Shown here: positions 46,723 to 61,900 of the stretch, piece after piece
Layout: each line of letters opens with the position of its first letter
Numbering within the stretch: the stretch's first letter is position 1
Assembly: GCF_964340395.1 (NCBI RefSeq)
Contig: NC_135564.1
Coordinates: 19,697,319 to 19,761,318, forward strand
Source of the DNA: Glandiceps talaboti
Lineage: Eukaryota > Hemichordata > Enteropneusta > Spengelidae
Direction of reading: 5' to 3'
Length of the DNA: 64,000 nucleotides
Notes under the pieces: generated by a model
Told to the model about the DNA's origin: nothing
What the model saw: the letters and a program-made list of their open reading frames with translations, nothing else
Databases searched by the model: none
Position numbers and translations under genes: made by a program

Positions 46723-48227
46723 ATATATATATACGTCAAATAGATATAGACACCGACGATGTCAATCACATACAATAGCATTGAATTTCCCAATGTTTTG
46801 TTCCTAGCATTACTATTTAAATCGCCCATATTTTACTACCGATATTATAATTATGTTCACATCTCATTACAAGCATACGCAGACTAAGTTAGTATGGGTC
46901 ACAGGATAGCATAGATGGTATCCATATATGTCATCTAAACTACCAATTGTACGTGCGCGTGATCAGCCAATGCCAGTATAGATGACAGGTTGCATAGATG
47001 TCACATCCTATCAAAAATGATATCAATAAACACTTCAAAACAATTTAATCAACTTATCATTTAGTTCATTTATCTGAAAATGTGCATGGTGGTTTTGGTT
47101 TGGAAACTGATAAACGTTTGAATGATTGCTTTGGAAAAATGACACACTGTTTCGATTGTTGACGTTAAGTCATATGACTCGTACTTTAACCCAGCGTGAT
47201 ATACTTTGTGTGAGCTTAATAGAATCTCACACCCCATGGGCTGAGATGAGGAATATTTGTAGACAAAACGCACTTTCACTCGCGTAGTGATACAGGGTGC
47301 GGGATCAAACTTAGCGCACACTGACTGTCCCATACATTTAGTTTGCAGGGACGTAAAAAACTAATTTTGTTAATAGATTAGCAAATAAAGTTAAAGAAAA
47401 GGACTAACCTGTTCAGGTATACAATGTATATCAACTGTGCGCCTCTGCGTGACAGCGCCATCAGGGGTGAACACAGATTGATTTACACATGTGGAAATCC
47501 GACTTGAGGAAGTCTATAACCATTTTGCAGTTGCAATTTTGCAATTGTACTCTGGAGTTTTGGATAATAGACTAGTTCAGTACATAGACTCTGAAAATAT
47601 CATCTAATTGCAGTAATTGACGGTGCTCCAACCATTCTCAGTGCTATCCCGTGTTGGGCGCCACCAACGACTGTATTGGACAGTGCAATCATGGGAATGA
47701 CAGTCTTGGGTAGCGAGTCTTATTACATGGCTCAATACATACATGTCACATTGCAATGATTACTTCAACAATTATAACATTGTATTCACGTCTTAGAAAT
47801 TCTAGAATTGATGTTTAATATGTCAATGCAGAGAAATAATGAGAACAATGGTCCCTTTACATCATAATTTTCCAAACTCAACTCCCACATGACTTGGTTT
47901 AGTCACATATATTGTCAGTGTGTGGAAAAATTAGAACCAGCGCGACGGTAACTTGCACAGATCCATGTGAAAAAACTAAAACAAATGATATTGTTTCCCC
48001 TCTGATTCTAAGGAATTAACTTTTTTTAAAGAATGAAACCATTTTCTCGTTAAATATTGCAGCATTTTTTGGCATAGTTTAAACATTCAGTTATATATAC
48101 AGCGTTTATTACAGAATACTGAAGGACATGTTGATATTGTGATGCACAAATTTGAATTTCAGTGAGTTCTTGTATCTGATTGGATCGTCATTGCAATTGA
48201 TGGCCATTACGCCCAATCAAATCCCTG
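46723..48227. other. Spacer, no gene recognised
   Basis: This spacer lies between the convergent 3' ends of the TM2 gene (plus) and the MIEAP-domain gene (minus). A minus-strand ORF at 47,070-47,333 has no recognisable domain. Confidence 0.45.
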
Positions 48228-51200
48228 CTAGTCAAGCTGTACTTTTCCTTTCACCAATACATTATTACCATGATCCACTAATGCAGGCCAGATATGGAAA
48301 TCAACGATACCCTTCTTTATAGCTGACATGGTTGTCCCAAGGACAGGGTCGTGATGTAATGCAACAAAACGTTTCTCGTTGTACGACATTCTTACAGGTG
48401 GTCGTAGGGTGTTCATTTGATAAGTCAAACGACATGACTTCTCTATGTAATTCTTAAGATCTGTGTTATGTTCAACGGCTGGCGTTAAGACAGACGACCA
48501 GTCTTCTTTCAATTCTCTGTTAACCCGCTGTAAGAGATGCAAAAGAGAGATGACTTATCTTCCAACCGCATGAGGGCGGGCTTCGATTCAGCGGAAACAC
48601 TTGCTGACAAACCATGGCCATTCATTGACAAATCAGGATGGAGATAACCAACGACCAAGTATGACTTGAAACCCGGGACTTGAAAGTCCGGAAAAATAGA
48701 TTAGAATCCCTCAGCCTTAGTGGTGGTGAAATTTTACCTCGTAAATTTGAAACTATAAATATTTAAGTAATACAACTAAACGAGTTAAAATCCTACAAAG
48801 CTGTATCTAATCTCACCCACGAAACGAAAATTGAAACTGTATGGCACTGTCTTATACAAAGTTCTGTATCAACTGATAATTCTCCCACAAGATATACTTG
48901 AAATGAAAAAAAGTACCTCACTTTTCCATTCGATTGGTATTTTTATACACAATACAGCTTGCACATATATAGTGTGATATTCAGGAATAACTAAATGCTG
49001 AATGCTGAAAAAAACGTTCAATAAATGTAGTCTAACTGGTGAAATTACCTGTACTATGTCATCTAATGGACACTTTTGGGATAATAGTCGAACAAAGTTC
49101 AGACTTCGTTCACCCATAACTTTGAGCGCCCTCTGCAGTTCTTCGTCATGTTTAACCATCGTTGAGTAGGGGTCCTCAACAGAACTTGGAGAACTTTCAT
49201 CCTGATCGAAGAAGAAACATTTATTGATATTGCGGGGTGGTAGTAAAACAGGACAAAAAACGACTACTGAACGAGAAAGTAATACCAGCAGTGAAGTTCG
49301 TCGTCCAGACATTAATTTCGATCCACATAAGTACTTTCCACTTTGATCAAATATGATGACCTCTGACCTCTCTCTAATGTATGTCATTTGTCTCTCAGTA
49401 TATATGTCGTGGGGTGAAGTATCTCATTGTCAAATGCATTTTAATGTATTGGATTTATGTGATAATTTATACACAACATCCCAGACATTGACACAACGGG
49501 CGTCTTCGTAAATATTCCAACATTAGGGTTAATGTCAAGCTTACTGTTACCTAGCCCTACTTGTATGGCTGTAGTGTACGTTGCACGGGGGGGGGGGGGT
49601 AGGGGTAGTCAGAATCGAGTCATGGACCTTCACTCGCCATAAAAGCAGGGCTAACTGTTACCATACCTGATTCTTGTTGGACGTATATCTGATGCCGTTC
49701 AATAATACCGTTGTTGTTTTATCTTCAAAAACTTGCACTACACGACGTGTGGTTTCATATGCTACCTAAGTGAGTAAATAAACTAAAATAAGATATTGAA
49801 ATAAGAAATGATATAACAAACGATAACAATCAGAAACTGTATATCAAGGACAGATAATTCATTGTACGGTGGCTTTTCTGCCGTTGAAATATTGGCTTTC
49901 CCGCCATTGAAATATTGGCTTTCCCGCCATTGAAATATTGGTTATCCCGCCAATTGAAATATTGGCTTTCCCGCCATTGAAATATTGGCTTTCCAGCCAT
50001 TAAAATATTGTCGTCTGAAAAGTCATAGGATAATTGATTCAATGGTCAATATGTGTTACGTTCTGATATGGTCAATAAACGTAACTTTAAATTAATTGAT
50101 TCTCCGCTCTAAATGTCATTATATGGTATCAAGATCTACCGGGTTTGAATTGATTTGTCAGGACTTAGTTTCACTGGTATCGTCACTCGCCCGTACGCAC
50201 ACCACAATTTGGAATCTAGGCCCCCTTCCTACAGCTTTCCCCCAACAAATGATTCTACTCATAACCTTGAAGTTAAACTGATTTCATTTATTCTAAATAT
50301 AAACTTGTTATGAGAGGGTGACCTTTCATCTAGCGTCATTGCTCTTAAAAAAGGTGAACTTTCCACCAGAAAATTCCAGATAACATTTAAGACCATGTTA
50401 TTTTTAAATCAGCCACACGTACGATAAATGTTGATCACGCAAAGTGGAAAACAAGTATTAATCTGAATACAAATAGTAATCTAAATCTGGTTATCACCAA
50501 GTCACCTTGTTTTAACAAGTCATCTGTGTTTTATAAAAACACTTGACAACTGTTAGCTACTAGAGATAACTGCAATTCAGAGTGAGTAGATAATACAACA
50601 TGTATAATGAACACGCTTCTGTTTGCAAATGGGTACGGCACAGGTTATTTTTGGTAGAATATGCCAATGTCCAAATATTAATGTAGACATAACATTTCTG
50701 ATCTTATCATATGAATGTTGTTTGTCTTTTCATGTCGAGTGGAATCATTTTATGCAAACTGCTGCCGTTAAAATCACGATATGGGCATTACTACAGAACT
50801 CTAAACGAATATATCAATTCTTGCAATTTTGAAATATCAAACACGACCACCTGTTGATTGACCAATAAGATGCTTGATGTACTGGTTTTATTACAGCCAA
50901 TGTTTAAGTCTGAGAATCAAATGATAAATCAAGATTGTAAGCACCTAGTAAAATTCACCAAAACCATTATCTGAAGTAAAGTAAGATGAATTGATAAACT
51001 ATAAATGACGAGTGAAAGGTTGTGATAATATCAGTAACCAATGATACACTGAACATTTAAAGATGCCTATTGGTTCTTACCACGATGACGTCACACAGAA
51101 ACCTCAACTGACAGTCTTCGTATTTAGGTCCTCGTCCAAGGGGTGAAATTCGATCTAGCATTCTCTTACACGTCATCCATTCTTTGTTATACAGTTCGCT

Positions 51201-53134
51201 ATACTGTTTGACCATCTCTGCCAGATCGTCAGCTTTCCTTACAGAGTCACTCTGACGTCTTCTACGACTGTACTCAGGAAGATACCTAGAGATATACCCA
51301 TGACGTCATTAATTAAAATGTATCACTCGGTCGAGGTTGGGGAGGGGGTGACTGGTTACAGAGATCAATATCCGTTTGATCCAAAATGTAATTTGCATAT
51401 TTCACTGTAAATTTCGTTAGGGTGATCCTATTTTTGTTATATTTTTGACTACTTTTTCATGGCAACTATCGGTCGATTTTTTTAAGTGAAAAAACACACA
51501 TATTCATGTATCTCTGCCTCTCTTTTTCCTCCCCTCTATACTATTTTAATTGCATTCCTTCTAACAAGTCCTTTCCCATCTTCTCTACACAATCGCCATG
51601 CTCTCAGCCCCCCCCCCCTCCACCCCACTATGGTTGTTACGCATTAATACACTGTAATATTATCATAACAAAATATTACCAATACAATACATCTATTATG
51701 TAAGATATAACATCTGTTACAGTTACTAGTCTCTTTGTAGATTAAAATAGATAATTCTCATAGTGGCAGGGCGGCATTTAAAAACAACAACAGTTACTCT
51801 TTCAACCATATGTATACGGGAACATAATCTCCACATGTTACGTCATTCTGTGAAATAATTCGGTAAATACACCACGTGATCAGTGATGGAAAAATACAAG
51901 TAGACAGTAAGCAAACCTTACACAAATTATTGGTGTAATTGTCAATATATACGTTTCGTCAAGAATGACAACTATTTACTCTACATTTAGGATTGACCTT
52001 TCTCATTATATGAACTGTGTACATGTTATTACAGTACTCCTGCAGTTCAGACTAAGATTAAAGCTCCCCATCCACCGCCACCCCCCACCCCCACACCCCC
52101 GCCGCCACCCCCGCAACCACTAAATTTAGATGTGAAAAATACTTGTCAGATACAGCTATGTAAATGTTTTAGAAAAAGAGAGCCTATCTATATGGCTCCA
52201 CTGGTAAGATACTAGTAGCACTAACCGGAATGGGTCATGGGCCTTTTGATTCTATTTCCATGTATATCTCTCGGTGTGTACGTGTACGTGTAAATACGTT
52301 CTAAATCACTTACCTTGTCGTCAACTCATCCACCATAGTTCTCAATGCTTTATTTTCATGCTGTAGCTTTAAATTCTCGTCTTCTAGACTTTGTAGTTGA
52401 CTTTGTAACCTATTTACGTCCAATTCTGGTTTTTGGGACCCATTCATCCTCTCTAGGGTTGGTTTTGACTCGATCAACGTCAACCCTTGATACTCAGTTC
52501 CGCGTTTTCCTAGCTGCTGGCTCGTTGTAGGAGTGTCTTCAATACCAGACTCCATTTTACCTTCTTGACTTTTTGAACCCGAGGACTGTAAAACCCCAGA
52601 TTTTCTTTCAGGTGTTTGTTTATCAACATTCCCTTCCTTCATGATTTGTCTTGCATTGCTGACATCTATCTCAACGTGACTAGAATATTTTACGTCATCT
52701 GGAACACTTTGTTGACCTTTCACCTTGTTGGTTTTGCTCTGTTGATATGCATACTTAGTGGACGGCGGCTTTATGAGTTTAGGTTTACTTATACCTTCAG
52801 GCAACTCTTTACTGCTGTTATTTTCTTCTTTAGAGATACCTGCACGTATAACTTCGACCGTACTGCTGTTATTTCTACTCACTCCATTTTTAACTGCGAG
52901 TATAAGGGTGGTTTCTGTGTTAACGCTTGTTGACTTTCGTTGACGGTGTCGTACCTCTTCAGTTGTAGCTAGATTCGGTACTGTTCTGACTTCTACCTGT
53001 CCTGTGTTTACGATACCTCGATTCTGATGACTGTCAGTCCCCGTGTTCGTCCCCGCCGAATCCTGCATCGCTCTGCGGTGTTGTAGATAACCTGGGTGAA
53101 CGTCATTCTCGCCTCCAGACGTCGAATTCCCCAT
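48228..53134 (-). CDS. MIEAP-domain protein (SPATA18-like), five exons
   Basis: Minus-strand coding exons: 53,134-52,314, 51,285-51,081, 49,765-49,667, 49,201-49,049 and 48,527-48,228. All have GT-AG borders, and the phases join into 525 residues. Residues ~80-240 are polar and probably disordered. Residues ~240-275 are a heptad coiled coil (LQSQLQSLEDENLKLQHENKALRTM, quoted in part). From residue ~280 the pattern (QYSELYNKEW..., VAYETTRRVVQVFED, CRLTYQMNTLRPPV, FHIWPALVDHGNNVLVKG) matches the C-terminal domain of mitochondria-eating protein, which in vertebrates acts in mitochondrial quality control. Invertebrates have many such proteins of unknown role. The N terminus MGNSTS fits an N-myristoylation signal. 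The coiled coil followed by the MIEAP domain agrees with the family. The assignment is by recalled pattern, not by search. Confidence 0.85.
49868..50012. repeat. ~25-bp minisatellite in intron 2 of the MIEAP-domain gene
   Basis: Six imperfect copies of CCGCCATTGAAATATTGGCTTTC lie between the exons at 51,081 and 49,765. Confidence 0.9.
52062..52122. repeat. C-rich polypyrimidine-type tract in intron 1
   Basis: CCACCCCC/CCGCCACC-type sequence with G-rich complement, inside intron 1 of the MIEAP-domain gene. A similar C/A tract lies at 51,607-51,628. Confidence 0.8.
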
Positions 53135-53265
53135 ACTTTATTCACAGCAGTGAACGCACGGTGTCTTCCCGACAGTGAGAGTGAACTTACTACCACTGTT
53201 GATTTAGAGTCTTTGCATAACCCAAATACACGGCTATCTGTTTAAATTTGGGTGTGCGTCTGGTG

Positions 53266-53273
53266 ACAGAGTT
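53266..53273 (-). promoter_or_regulatory. Possible TATA box of the MIEAP-domain gene
   Basis: On the minus strand TTTATAAA lies about 135 bases before the start codon, in a position that would allow a short 5' UTR. There is no supporting transcript evidence. Confidence 0.3.
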
Positions 53274-53698
53274 TATAAACCCTACTACAGATACTTACTA
53301 GTATAAAGTTGGCTGTGAATGGTTACACCCAGAGATATACAATACAACCATTGACTTTACTACTTTTCAATTTATACTGTTGACCTCCACATTTTTTGCT
53401 ATTAAAGAAAACATTTAACCTAAATAGCGACATGATAACACCTTGGTATTCAATTGAAACTTGGCACAAGGTGTGGTTATTACGTATAGGTGTACTGTGC
53501 TATTAAATAGTCTGAAGTATTTCCACAAAAACACTCACAATCATATAAAGGGAGGCAATGGTGTGTATGTGACTGCAGTCAAGTTGATAAGTAATACTGT
53601 GTCAAATATTAGAATTGTGTCATTTATAGTTCTCAGTGTAAACATGGTAAGAAAGTAAAGGTCTCAGATTGTCAGCTGGTGCTGCAACGGGTTAGGAT

Positions 53699-53893
<195 letters not shown>

Positions 53894-53895
<2 letters not shown>

Positions 53896-54260
53896 TATGA
53901 ATATGAGTGTCTCGCTAGAGCGAACAGTGCTCAATGCAAATATTAGTGACAGAGCATTATAGACTTGATCGGTATATACGCAATATATACATACAAACAT
54001 TAAGAGTATGTACCGATTTTGACAATCCAAATTTAGTTGTCTGATGATCGCTCGAAGCGTGAAACTCTGAGTAACGACTTATTATATGCTTATTCTTTTG
54101 AATTAAGTCTCACTAGAGAGAACAGTAGTTCAATGCAATATTAGTAGCAGATTAGAGCATTATAATGAATATAAGAATAAGGATGTTATATGTGTAATAA
54201 CTTATACAGTTATAAGTGAAACTCTGAGTAACGACTTATAACATCCTTATTTTGAATTAA

Positions 54261-54262
<2 letters not shown>
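53894..54262 (+). mobile_element. Penelope-like terminal sequence (family with active-looking hammerhead)
   Basis: The block contains AGTGTCTCGCTAGAGCGAAC, AATGCAAATATTAGT and AGCATTATAGAC (shared in inverse with 2443-2515). It then has a hammerhead at 54,036-54,078, and a second partial copy of the same wording at 54,105-54,262 (AGTGAAACTCTGAGTAACGACTTAT repeated without the CTGATGA part). No coding region is attached. Confidence 0.7.
54036..54078 (+). ncRNA. Hammerhead ribozyme (type I, Penelope-like), complete
   Basis: Stem I GTTGT pairs with ACGAC (5 bp, one G-U). Core CTGATGA is at 54,041-54,047. Stem II is CGCT-CGA-AGCG (4 bp). GAAA is at 54,061-54,064. Stem III is ACT/AGT with a three-base loop. 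The cleavage triplet GTA ends at 54,073. All conserved core positions are present. Very short stem III is usual for Penelope-like hammerheads, which are thought to act best as dimers. Activity is inferred. Confidence 0.8.

Positions 54263-54344
<82 letters not shown>
54262..54344. repeat. (TA)n microsatellite, left of the hAT-like element
   Basis: A continuous TA tract that appears to resume at 56,561 beyond the inserted element. Confidence 0.95.
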
Positions 54345-56670
<2,326 letters not shown>

Positions 56671-56697
56671 TTGGTAGTACTGGAACTCTTTCTTGGT

Positions 56698-56736
56698 TGT
56701 AACTCGGAGTTTCACGCATAGTGCGATCATCAGACA
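56698..56736 (-). ncRNA. Hammerhead ribozyme, left inverted copy
   Basis: This is the exact reverse complement of 59,093-59,131. On the minus strand CTGATGA is at 56,733-56,727 and GAAA follows stem II. It is the same structure as the right copy and points away from the coding region. Confidence 0.75.
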
Positions 56737-56769
56737 CTCTGAGGCCTACTCTCTGGGTGTGCTGTATAT

Positions 56770-58892
56770 ATGTACTCAACCAGCTACCAGACCCAGAATG
56801 GAACAGCCACGAAAGGTAAACCTGAACTACTCTCTAAAGAACATTCCCCTCCCACCTTCGAACACTTACACACACAAAAAAACTGGAAGGCATTCTTTTT
56901 TCTCAAAAAACAATCAGGCGAAAACGATAGCACCACTACAAAAACAAATTTCGGTTTCAATAGCAAAAGATGCCCGCCACAAATCGACGAACTCCGACCA
57001 TTCGAGAATGATATGTTAAAACTCATAGAAGACATCAAATTCCGTAAAATCAATGACCCGTTCCAAACCACACTTAGAAACGATGTTAGAAAAATCAAAA
57101 ACTCCCGCGAAATGATCATCCCAGCCGATAAAACCAGAAACCTATACTTCCTTCAAAAAGATCAATACAACAAACTCCTTAGAGATAATATAACCAAACA
57201 CTACAAACCCGCCAGCGATAGAGCCTACAACAGCATTAACGCAGAAGCAAAAAGTATAGCACAAAAACTCGATTTAGACGATAGGACCGAAATACTCTCC
57301 AAGAAAGAAGCTTTTATAACGTTAAAAGACCATAAAGACAATTTCGAACACAGTTTACCTTGCAGACTAATCAACCCCGCAAAAAGCGAGATAGGCATTA
57401 TTAGCAAAAAAAATACTTGACACCATCCTCCAAAACATAAGACCCATAGTCGCCGTCAACCAATGGAAAAATTCTATGTCAGTCATCGAATGGTTCAAAA
57501 ACTTAGAGGACAAAAACAAACACACTTTCGCCTGCTTCGACATATGCGACTTTTACCCGTCCATAACCGAAAAATTGTTATTAGAATCCCTCAAATTTGC
57601 CGGCCAATACACCACCATATCAGATGAAGACAAACAAATTATCATGCACGCGCGGAAATCTCTCCTCTTTGATAAAACCAAACCATGGGTAAAAAAGAAT
57701 AGTAATGGGTCATTTGACGTCACAATGGGAAGCAACGACGGGGCCGAAATATGCGAACTGGTCGGAATATTCATGCTACACAAATTAGCCCAAAAATACG
57801 GTAAAGAAAACATAGGTCTCTATAGGGACGACGGACTCGCCGCCTTCAAGAACACCACCGGAAGTAAATCAGAAAGTATCAGAAAAGACATAACTAAAAC
57901 CTTCAAAGCCATGGGGTTAAAAATAACCATACTCACCAATCTGAAAACCGTCAACTTTCTAGACATAACGCTCAACCTCAACAACGGTAAATATTACCCT
58001 TACAGAAAACCCAACGACAACCCCATGTACATACACACGCAATCTAACCACCCACCCAGCATCATCAAGAACATATCGTCAGCCATCTGCCGTAGAATTT
58101 CCGACATATCATCCGACGAACACATCTTCAACCAGGCAGCCCCACTGTACCAAAATGCACTAAAAACCAGCGGCCACAAAGAGAACATCACGTACACCAG
58201 CACCCCGACGCAGAAAAACAAGAAAAACAGAAATAGAAACACCATCTGGTTTAACCCACCATACAGTAAAAACGTAGCCACCAATGTAGGCAAACGATTC
58301 CTCAACCTAATCGCAAAACATTTCCCAGTAGACTCTAAGTTACACAAAATATTCAACAGAAACAATGTCAAAGTCAGTTATAGCTGCATGCCAAACATGG
58401 CTACCATAATGAAAGCGCACCATCTCCAACAGCGAAACTAAACCCACTCAAAAACCTTGTAATTGCAGACAGAAAGACACATGCCCTCTGAACGGCGAAT
58501 GCCAAACGGAAAACATCGTATACCAAGCCACCGTCCACGGAAAACAAACAAAAGTATATATCGGTCTAACAGAGAACAACTTCAAACAGAGATACGCCAA
58601 CCACAAACAGTCATTCAAACATGAAAAACACGAAAACAGCACAGAACTATCAAAACACATTTGGAAACTGAAAAGAAACAATGAGCCTTTTTCCGTATCC
58701 TGGTCCATCAGCAAGAAAGCCCAAGCATACACCAATAAAACAAAACGATGCAACCTGTGTTTAACCGAAAAACTAACTATTATTAAAGCAGACAAAAGCT
58801 CCACACTAAGCAAAAGAACTGAGTTGATATCCAAATGCCGACACGAGAATAAGTTTTATTTGTCCAACTTCAATAGCGCATCTATCACCTAA
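56770..58892 (+). pseudogene. Penelope-like reverse transcriptase / GIY-YIG endonuclease, two frameshifts
   Basis: The enzyme would copy element RNA and cut the target. Segment 1 (56,770-57,420) holds the N-terminal extension and RT start (ITLKDHKDNF, PCRLINPAKSEIGIISKK). An A8 run at about 57,406 carries one extra base. Segment 2 (57,476-58,441) has CFDICDFYPSI and the active site YRDDG (57,821-57,835), the YxDDG form of Penelope-like RT. A further one-base shift lies near 58,415. Segment 3 (58,458-58,892) has a CxC...CPLNGEC zinc-binding linker. It then has the GIY-YIG nuclease: VYQATV, VYIGLTENNFKQRYANH (YIG and the catalytic R), LSKHIWKLK and the catalytic E in CLTEKLTII. Total length is about 700 residues. 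It is otherwise well preserved; only the two shifts disable it. Confidence 0.92.
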
Positions 58893-59092
58893 ACTAAACC
58901 CGTTAACTAACGGAACATCAAAGCCCAACATGTAACAACCCGCCAACACTTACTTGTCCGCACCCAATAACTCACACAATAACAACCAACACCTCCACAC
59001 ATACAACACCTACCCACCGACAGACAATAGTGATGGTATTTCTATTGTCTACACCCTATATATACAGCACACCCAGAGAGTAGGCCTCAGAG

Positions 59093-59131
59093 TGTCTGAT
59101 GATCGCACTATGCGTGAAACTCCGAGTTACA
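59093..59131 (+). ncRNA. Hammerhead ribozyme, right inverted copy
   Basis: Stem I TGT/ACA (3 bp) can be extended beyond internal loops. Core CTGATGA is at 59,096-59,102. Stem II has CGC/GCG pairs around ACTAT. GAAA is at 59,116-59,119. Stem III is ACT/AGT with loop CCG. The cleavage triplet GTT ends at 59,128. All conserved core bases are present. It is a minimal form typical of Penelope-like elements. Confidence 0.75.
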
Positions 59132-59158
59132 ACCAAGAAAGAGTTCCAGTACTACCAA

Positions 59159-59161
<3 letters not shown>

Positions 59162-59253
<92 letters not shown>

Positions 59254-59271
59254 ATATATGTATATATATAG

Positions 59272-59318
<47 letters not shown>

Positions 59319-59340
59319 GTTATATATATATATATATATA
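59162..59340. repeat. (TA)n with GTAT/GTTA interruptions
   Basis: A TA-rich compound microsatellite. Repeated Tyr-Ile ORFs are translations of it. Confidence 0.95.
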
Positions 59341-59725
<385 letters not shown>

Positions 59726-59837
59726 TCAATTGCCTAATATCCAGTGTCTGCGAATTCGTATTTCCTCTTCCCATACAGTAATTTTAATTCATTACTGTGC
59801 CCCAAGCTCTGCTCATTTATGTATATATGTATATATG

Positions 59838-60112
<275 letters not shown>

Positions 60113-60710
60113 ACACAAATGCATCTCACCTGGCCATTGTTTGTTTGGTTGTTTGTTTGATTCTTGGATTCTGTTATCACTGCATTAGACTGAGGATTGG
60201 AACGAATTGAAAATGATTCAAGTTATATCTTCATATATTAATGCAAAATTCTGCAAAATCTCAAAGTTGAGATAGTGCACCCATACTTGCTGTGCTATGT
60301 TTGACTTTTATCTAGCCACAGATCTAGAATACAAAAGAATTAATTATAAAATTGCAAATATACGTAATTTCCCATCAAAGTAATGAGTAGATAATGTAAT
60401 AAGAACAGTAACATCAACAAGAGAAAGCTTCGTCGTTGTTTGCGTTCCACATTTCTGTCGCTAGAACATGGTGTAGCGCTCTCAACGACACGTTTTTTTT
60501 CAATCTACATAATTATCATTGTTAAAATTATTTACGCCATTAATCACATTAATTCACATCACGGTTATTATGTTATTTTGGGGACCTGGATCTATCAGAT
60601 ATTTTGATACTCAAGACAAAAATGTTCTGGATTGAATTAGAATTAATCGTCACATAAAATACGTCAATCAATTCTTATACAGTTTAATCAATCGTTACTG
60701 CAAGGATACC
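60113..60710. other. Spacer, no gene recognised
   Basis: AT-rich, with no ORF of note and no structural repeat. Confidence 0.5.
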
Positions 60711-60950
60711 AAAACTTTCGGTGCAAATTTCACAATCTCGTTTCATACGTATACGTACCACAGACCTAAGCTCTGAATGGAGTGAAATAGCATATGTATT
60801 AGCATACACTTCTTTTTGTCGACAGTTTCCATGTTTTCATTCTGTTAAAGGAAGTCACCCCTACCCCAACCCCAACCCCAACCCCATCCAACCTCTCTTT
60901 GAACTCAACAATCTGAGGAATACTATCCTACGATCATAGAAAATTGAGTG
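60711..60950. repeat. Duplicated segment, paralogous to 33,857-34,090
   Basis: The same ordered landmarks as at 33.9 kb, with an added (CCCCAA)n micro-tract near 60,862-60,890. It lies just upstream of the TM2 pseudogene. Confidence 0.75.
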
Positions 60951-61252
60951 ACCATGCATTAATCTTATAAGTGAAAGGACTAATGTAAGAGTATAATTTA
61001 ATTTTACTCAATATCTTACAATTCTTTTCTAAACATAGTCTTTCAATTTGTATGAAACTTAATAAGTTCCCTTTAATATTCCGCCACAGTTCCGTCTTCT
61101 AATATTCATCGAACAACAAAGAAAGCAACACCTTGAGCAGAAACAGAAATTTAAAGTAGAGTTCCGCCATTGTCATCCAAGGTCTATAAACCAGACTAAG
61201 TAACTTTGGAGTCATACTTCATCTAGCTTCTTTCTCTAATACTATTTTTGAT

Positions 61253-61850
61253 ATGGCAAACAAGAAACTGTTTGACACTTACATTTTGGCCATTCCTCTT
61301 GGCTGGATGGGAGCACATCATTTCTACCTTGGACGTTACGGTTCTCTACTTGTTTACATTTGGATGTCTCGGTATTGGTTGGTTGATCGACTTGCTACGT
61401 TTACCATGTCTCGTATGGGATGTAAGTGACGGTGTGAATGACGTGGAGTTTCAGAGAGTAGATGCATATCTTATTGATACCATCATTCGGTTGGTTAGGT
61501 AAGAATGATAACTATTGTTTGCAATCACTGAGAATGGCCTTCCGTTCCTGGTGGCCCGAAAACTAGGCTACGATACATCTTGTTCGACAATATATCTTGC
61601 GCCCAACATCGGCCAAACAACATTACCAGGCTAATTAGATAGCCACGTTCTGGACTCTTCCTGGTGATTCTAAATCGAACCAAGGTATCCTGAGGCGAAC
61701 TGTGTATTTTGTAGCAACAACCAGGTTTAATATGATTTGAAAGGGATATACTGATGATCTCAGTGTAGTGCCCTCTTTCCCACAGGGTTTCACCAATTCT
61801 ACCTATAAAGAAGACCTCTTTGGGGTGTACATGTTCACAGTTGGAGTTTA
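61253..61850 (+). pseudogene. Decayed paralogue of the double-TM2 gene
   Basis: Exon 1 starts MANKKLFDTYILAIPLGWMG, parallel to the intact gene. A small deletion near 61,340 shifts the frame. The second frame gives LYLFTFGCLGIGWLIDLLRLP. A further shift near 61,480 is needed to read PSFGWLG at the exon end. The donor (GTAAGA, 61,499) and acceptor (CACAG, 61,785) sit at exactly the same codon position as in the intact gene, with a 287-base intron. Exon 2 reads GFHQFYL and then a stop at 61,806-61,808. Because the intron is kept, it arose by DNA duplication and not by retrocopying. Two frameshifts plus a stop make it a pseudogene. Confidence 0.88.
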
Positions 61851-61900
61851 GTTTAGACGGCTGCTCTTTGGTGCACTTCCACTATAAGAAGGTGACGGAT

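Noticed and set aside
58000-58834. Minus-strand ORFs of 123 and 128 codons rich in Phe, Leu and Cys
   Set aside because: They are antisense to the Penelope-like coding region, whose strand is fixed by clear RT and GIY-YIG motifs.
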